From assembly GCA_964358085.1 (NCBI GenBank), contig CAYHNU010000035.1, positions 1 through 5,617 of the forward strand: 5,617 bases of DNA. Reading direction: 5' to 3'. Shown here in pieces: positions 4,085-5,617 of this stretch; position 1 is the first letter of the stretch; each line of letters opens with the position of its first letter. The position numbers and the translations under genes are program-made. The stretch is from GWC2-45-19 sp964358085 (GTDB lineage Bacteria; Patescibacteriota; Microgenomatia; CAZETR01; Amesbacteraceae). Under the pieces are notes generated by a model. It made no database searches and had not been told where the DNA came from. It was given only the letters and a program-made list of their open reading frames with translations.

Positions 4085-5233
4085 CTAGATTTGTACTTTT
4101 ACAAATTTTCTCGAGCCGACGCTAAGAATTGAGTTATTAGTTGATAGTTCATAGTTAATGGAAGTTATGGTTTCTCCGTTTACCTTGACGCCTTTTTGAT
4201 CGATAAGGCGTTTGGCTTCGGATTTGGAAGAGGCGAGCCGGGTTTCTACTAAAACATCGACGATATTTTTACTGGTTACACTCAAAGTGGGGATGTCCTG
4301 CGGGGTTTGTTTTTGTTGAAAAGTGGATTCGAAATACTCTTGGGCTTGTTTTGCATCAGCTTCGTTGTGTAATTCCTTGACAATCTGAAATGCCAATTGT
4401 TTTTTGGCCTCCATCGGGTTTGAGATCTTAGATGGTAGATCTTGGATGTTAGTAGCCAGCAAGAAATATTCTGGAATCAAGTTATCTTTAATAGACATGA
4501 CTTTGCCGTACATGTCGTTAGGGGAATCGTCCAGCCAAATAGCATTACCCCAACTCTTGCTCATCTTGCGGCCATCTGTGCCGGTAAGGAAGTTAAAAGA
4601 CATAACAAAGGTGTCTTTGTTGCGTAATTGTTTTTGTAACGTTCTGCCGGCTTGCATATTAAATGTTTGGTCAGTACCCCCGACTTGAATATCGGTGTCC
4701 ATATAATAAGAGTCATACCCCTGTAGAGCTGGGTAGAGAACCTCGGAAAGATTGACAGATTCGTTCGCAGTCAGGCGTTTTTTTATCAATTCGCGGGAGA
4801 TAAAATCGTTCAAGGAGAAACGACGGGTGAAGCGGATGAAATCAGCTGGAGATAGGGTAGACAGCCACTCGGAGTTGCGCCGGACCGTAATTTTTGACAA
4901 TTCAAGAATTTTTCCGGCCTGGGCGGCGTAGTCTTGCCAGTTTTTTTCGATTTGGTCTTCAGAGATTACGGGGCGCTCAGTTTCTTTATCGGAGGTGTCG
5001 CCGACTAAAGTAGTGAAATCGCCAATGAGGAAGGTAACGTGGTGGCCAAGATCGACGAATTGTTGAAGTTTGCGCAGCGGAACGGCATTGCCGATGTGTA
5101 AGTGTGGAGCCGTGACATCGAAGCCACAATAAATATTGAGTTTTTTGTCCAAACGCAGGACTTTTTCCAGCTCAGCTTTGCCAGGGATAATGTTTGCCAC
5201 CCCGCGGGTGAGAAGTTCTTCAATCTGATCCAT
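4085..5233 (-). CDS. tyrS: Tyrosine--tRNA ligase
   Basis: Tyrosyl-tRNA synthetase, a class I enzyme, charges tRNA-Tyr with tyrosine using ATP in the cytoplasm. The 382 residues are slightly shorter than the usual 400-430. The catalytic domain shows YCGFDVTAPHLHIGN (35-49) with the HIGH-type signature HIGN at 46-49, the tyrosine/tRNA pocket motifs YPALQGYDS (167-175) and GGTDQTFN (185-192), and KMSKS at 223-227. The spacing and HIGN form resemble the TyrZ-type branch. An S4 RNA-binding domain closes the protein (about 322-382: LASSKSEAKRLIDQKGVKVNG through RKFVKV). Residues 360-369 (NYELSTNNSI) are encoded by a period-7 array but keep the normal domain length. The ATG start gives a standard N-terminus; no Shine-Dalgarno sequence precedes it, only a -10-like TAAAAT six bases away. 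The small gene upstream ends 18 bases before it. No T-box is seen. Confidence 0.97.
   Translation of the reverse strand: MDQIEELLTRGVANIIPGKAELEKVLRLDKKLNIYCGFDVTAPHLHIGNAVPLRKLQQFVDLGHHVTFLIGDFTTLVGDTSDKETERPVISEDQIEKNWQDYAAQAGKILELSKITVRRNSEWLSTLSPADFIRFTRRFSLNDFISRELIKKRLTANESVNLSEVLYPALQGYDSYYMDTDIQVGGTDQTFNMQAGRTLQKQLRNKDTFVMSFNFLTGTDGRKMSKSWGNAIWLDDSPNDMYGKVMSIKDNLIPEYFLLATNIQDLPSKISNPMEAKKQLAFQIVKELHNEADAKQAQEYFESTFQQKQTPQDIPTLSVTSKNIVDVLVETRLASSKSEAKRLIDQKGVKVNGETITSINYELSTNNSILSVGSRKFVKVQI
4128..4155 (-). repeat. Period-7 array, four units, inside tyrS (S4 domain)
   Basis: Read on the minus strand the units are ACTATGA, ACTATCA, ACTAATA and ACTCAAT. They encode residues 360-369, in the loop and strand before SVGSRKF of the S4 domain. 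If the second unit had G like the first, the frame would read TGA; it reads TCA. Confidence 0.7.
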
Positions 5234-5239
5234 GAAGTT

Positions 5240-5245
5240 ATTTTA
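5240..5245 (-). promoter_or_regulatory. Extended -10 box in front of tyrS, possibly leaderless
   Basis: On the minus strand TAAAAT is preceded by TG plus one base (extended -10) and followed by six bases (AACTTC) and the ATG at 5233. There is no convincing -35 and no purine-rich ribosome site. tyrS could thus be read from its own leaderless mRNA as well as from the gene upstream. Confidence 0.42.
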
Positions 5246-5251
5246 ACACTC

Positions 5252-5521
5252 TTATCGGTGGTAAGGTACCAAAGTCAGACGTGGGTCTTTATGAGTTCCA
5301 GAAGATTCTGGATGAGGATCACACAATCTGCATATGCCACACACCAGCCTAGCTTTTTTTATTGCATCATTCCACCAACCCCTCTCTTCTGAAAGTGGAA
5401 AGGAAACTCCCTCTATACGACGTTTATCCCAGGTTGCTAATTCGACGATGCCAACAGTCCACTGGGGATCATCTCGAAGCTTGCAATCCTCTGGTACATG
5501 ATCCAAAAGCTCTAGACTCAT
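5252..5521 (-). CDS. Small protein of unknown function with a CxxCxxC motif
   Basis: I do not recognise this 89-residue protein. It is soluble-looking, without a signal or membrane segment. It is acidic near the start (MSLELLDHVPEDCKLRDDPQW), then GIVELATWDKRRIEG, then ERGWWNDAIKKARLV, and a cysteine cluster C61-GI-C64-RL-C67 that could bind a metal if C13 or H70 joins in; that is speculation. In its favour are the balanced residue mix, a promoter-like TTGACA/TAACAT directly before the ATG, and a position 18 bases upstream of tyrS on the same strand. Residues 40-48 (SFPLSEERG) fall on a decayed copy of the palindromic element found in the glycosyltransferase gene. No Shine-Dalgarno sequence is seen. 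If it is not a gene, the stretch between tyrS and the right edge holds nothing else clear. Confidence 0.55.
   Translation of the reverse strand: MSLELLDHVPEDCKLRDDPQWTVGIVELATWDKRRIEGVSFPLSEERGWWNDAIKKARLVCGICRLCDPHPESSGTHKDPRLTLVPYHR
5379..5403. repeat. Decayed copy of the palindromic element of the glycosyltransferase gene
   Basis: CCCCTCTCTT at 5379-5388 is identical to the left inner arm at 2931-2940. It is followed by CTGAAAGTGGAAAGG, which resembles the right arm and tail at 2945-2960 with several changes. Six of the first eight positions of the arms still pair. It is a weaker match than the first copy. Confidence 0.4.
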
Positions 5522-5527
5522 GCCGGG

Positions 5528-5557
5528 ATGTTACTACTACTACTACTCATTTGTCAA
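5528..5557 (-). promoter_or_regulatory. Promoter of the small unknown gene and probably tyrS
   Basis: On the minus strand a perfect TTGACA (5557-5552) is followed after 18 bases by TAACAT (5533-5528, 4 of 6 to TATAAT). Six bases then lead to the ATG at 5521, so the predicted start falls on or next to the initiation codon. The spacer consists largely of GTA triplets. Confidence 0.5.
5532..5546 (+). repeat. TAC trinucleotide repeat, five units
   Basis: Five perfect TAC units (GTA on the minus strand) lie between the -35 and -10 candidates of the small unknown gene. A change in copy number would alter the spacer by three bases. Confidence 0.7.
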
Positions 5558-5572
5558 ATCAATGTGCGGGAC

Positions 5573-5617
5573 CTATACATAGAGAACGGTAGCTCCTTTC
5601 TCTAATAAATTGCTTTT
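5573..5617 (-). CDS. Possible 3' end of a leftward gene cut by the window edge
   Basis: From the right edge one minus-strand frame reads KSNLLEKGATVLYV and stops at TAG (5575-5573). It would be the gene upstream of the small unknown gene, 51 bases away. Another frame is also open for 18 codons, so the call rests on residue mix and orientation only. Confidence 0.28.
   Translation of the reverse strand, partial: KSNLLEKGATVLYV

Noticed and set aside
4090..4109. Hairpin TTTGTA/TACAAA followed by TTTT as a terminator
   Set aside because: The stem is only six A/T-rich pairs and lies within the last codons of tyrS; it is too weak to call.
3947..4132. Plus-strand frame reading through the 100 Ns
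   Set aside because: The gap length is arbitrary, so the two sides cannot be joined in frame; the part after the gap is antisense to tyrS.
5580..5604. Inverted repeat TAGAGAA/TTCTCTA near the right edge
   Set aside because: Seven A/T-rich pairs with an 11-base loop and no following T-run in a useful direction; it may simply be coding sequence of the edge gene.

Overview
The window reads like a scaffold from an uncultivated bacterium of the Candidate Phyla Radiation (Patescibacteria), perhaps a Microgenomates-like lineage. This is an inference from gene style, not a proof. The pointers are a four-helix-bundle protein with the 'suffix' extension, a PEGA-domain surface protein beside mreB, tRNA genes without encoded CCA, very tight gene packing, and many short period-7 and period-9 repeats lying inside genes. 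No in-frame TGA interrupts any of the main genes, which fits the standard bacterial code rather than TGA=Gly. A run of exactly 100 Ns (3952-4051) marks a scaffold gap.

Layout. Positions 1-55 may hold the tail of a rightward gene. A leftward four-helix-bundle suffix protein (52-597) follows. Two rightward tRNA genes, Arg(CCU) at 600-671 and Pro(CGG) at 673-744, sit one base apart. They run head-on into the 3' end of a leftward, membrane-anchored PEGA/beta-propeller-like protein (747-1757). Only 14 bp separate that gene from the divergent mreB (1772-2776), whose stop overlaps the start of a family-4-type glycosyltransferase (2773-3888). After the gap comes leftward tyrS (4085-5233), preceded by a small unrecognised gene (5252-5521) that probably lies in the same transcription unit, and by the possible tail of another leftward gene at the right edge.

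Function. mreB, the glycosyltransferase and the PEGA protein form a plausible cell-shape/envelope cluster: a cytoskeletal filament, an enzyme that could glycosylate envelope material, and an anchored extracytoplasmic protein. mreC and mreD are not adjacent in the part that can be seen. The two tRNAs and tyrosyl-tRNA synthetase are translation genes.

The most unusual feature is repeat DNA embedded in coding sequence. The glycosyltransferase gene contains a 63-nt inverted repeat and four separate period-7 arrays, one of which supplies its stop codon. tyrS contains a period-7 array in its S4 domain. The four-helix-bundle gene contains two 45-nt period-9 arrays read in different frames, one of which also forms the tRNA promoter region. 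mreB and the PEGA gene show none. A second recurring theme is a -10-like box 6-7 nt before the ATG of leftward genes without a Shine-Dalgarno sequence, which suggests leaderless mRNAs.
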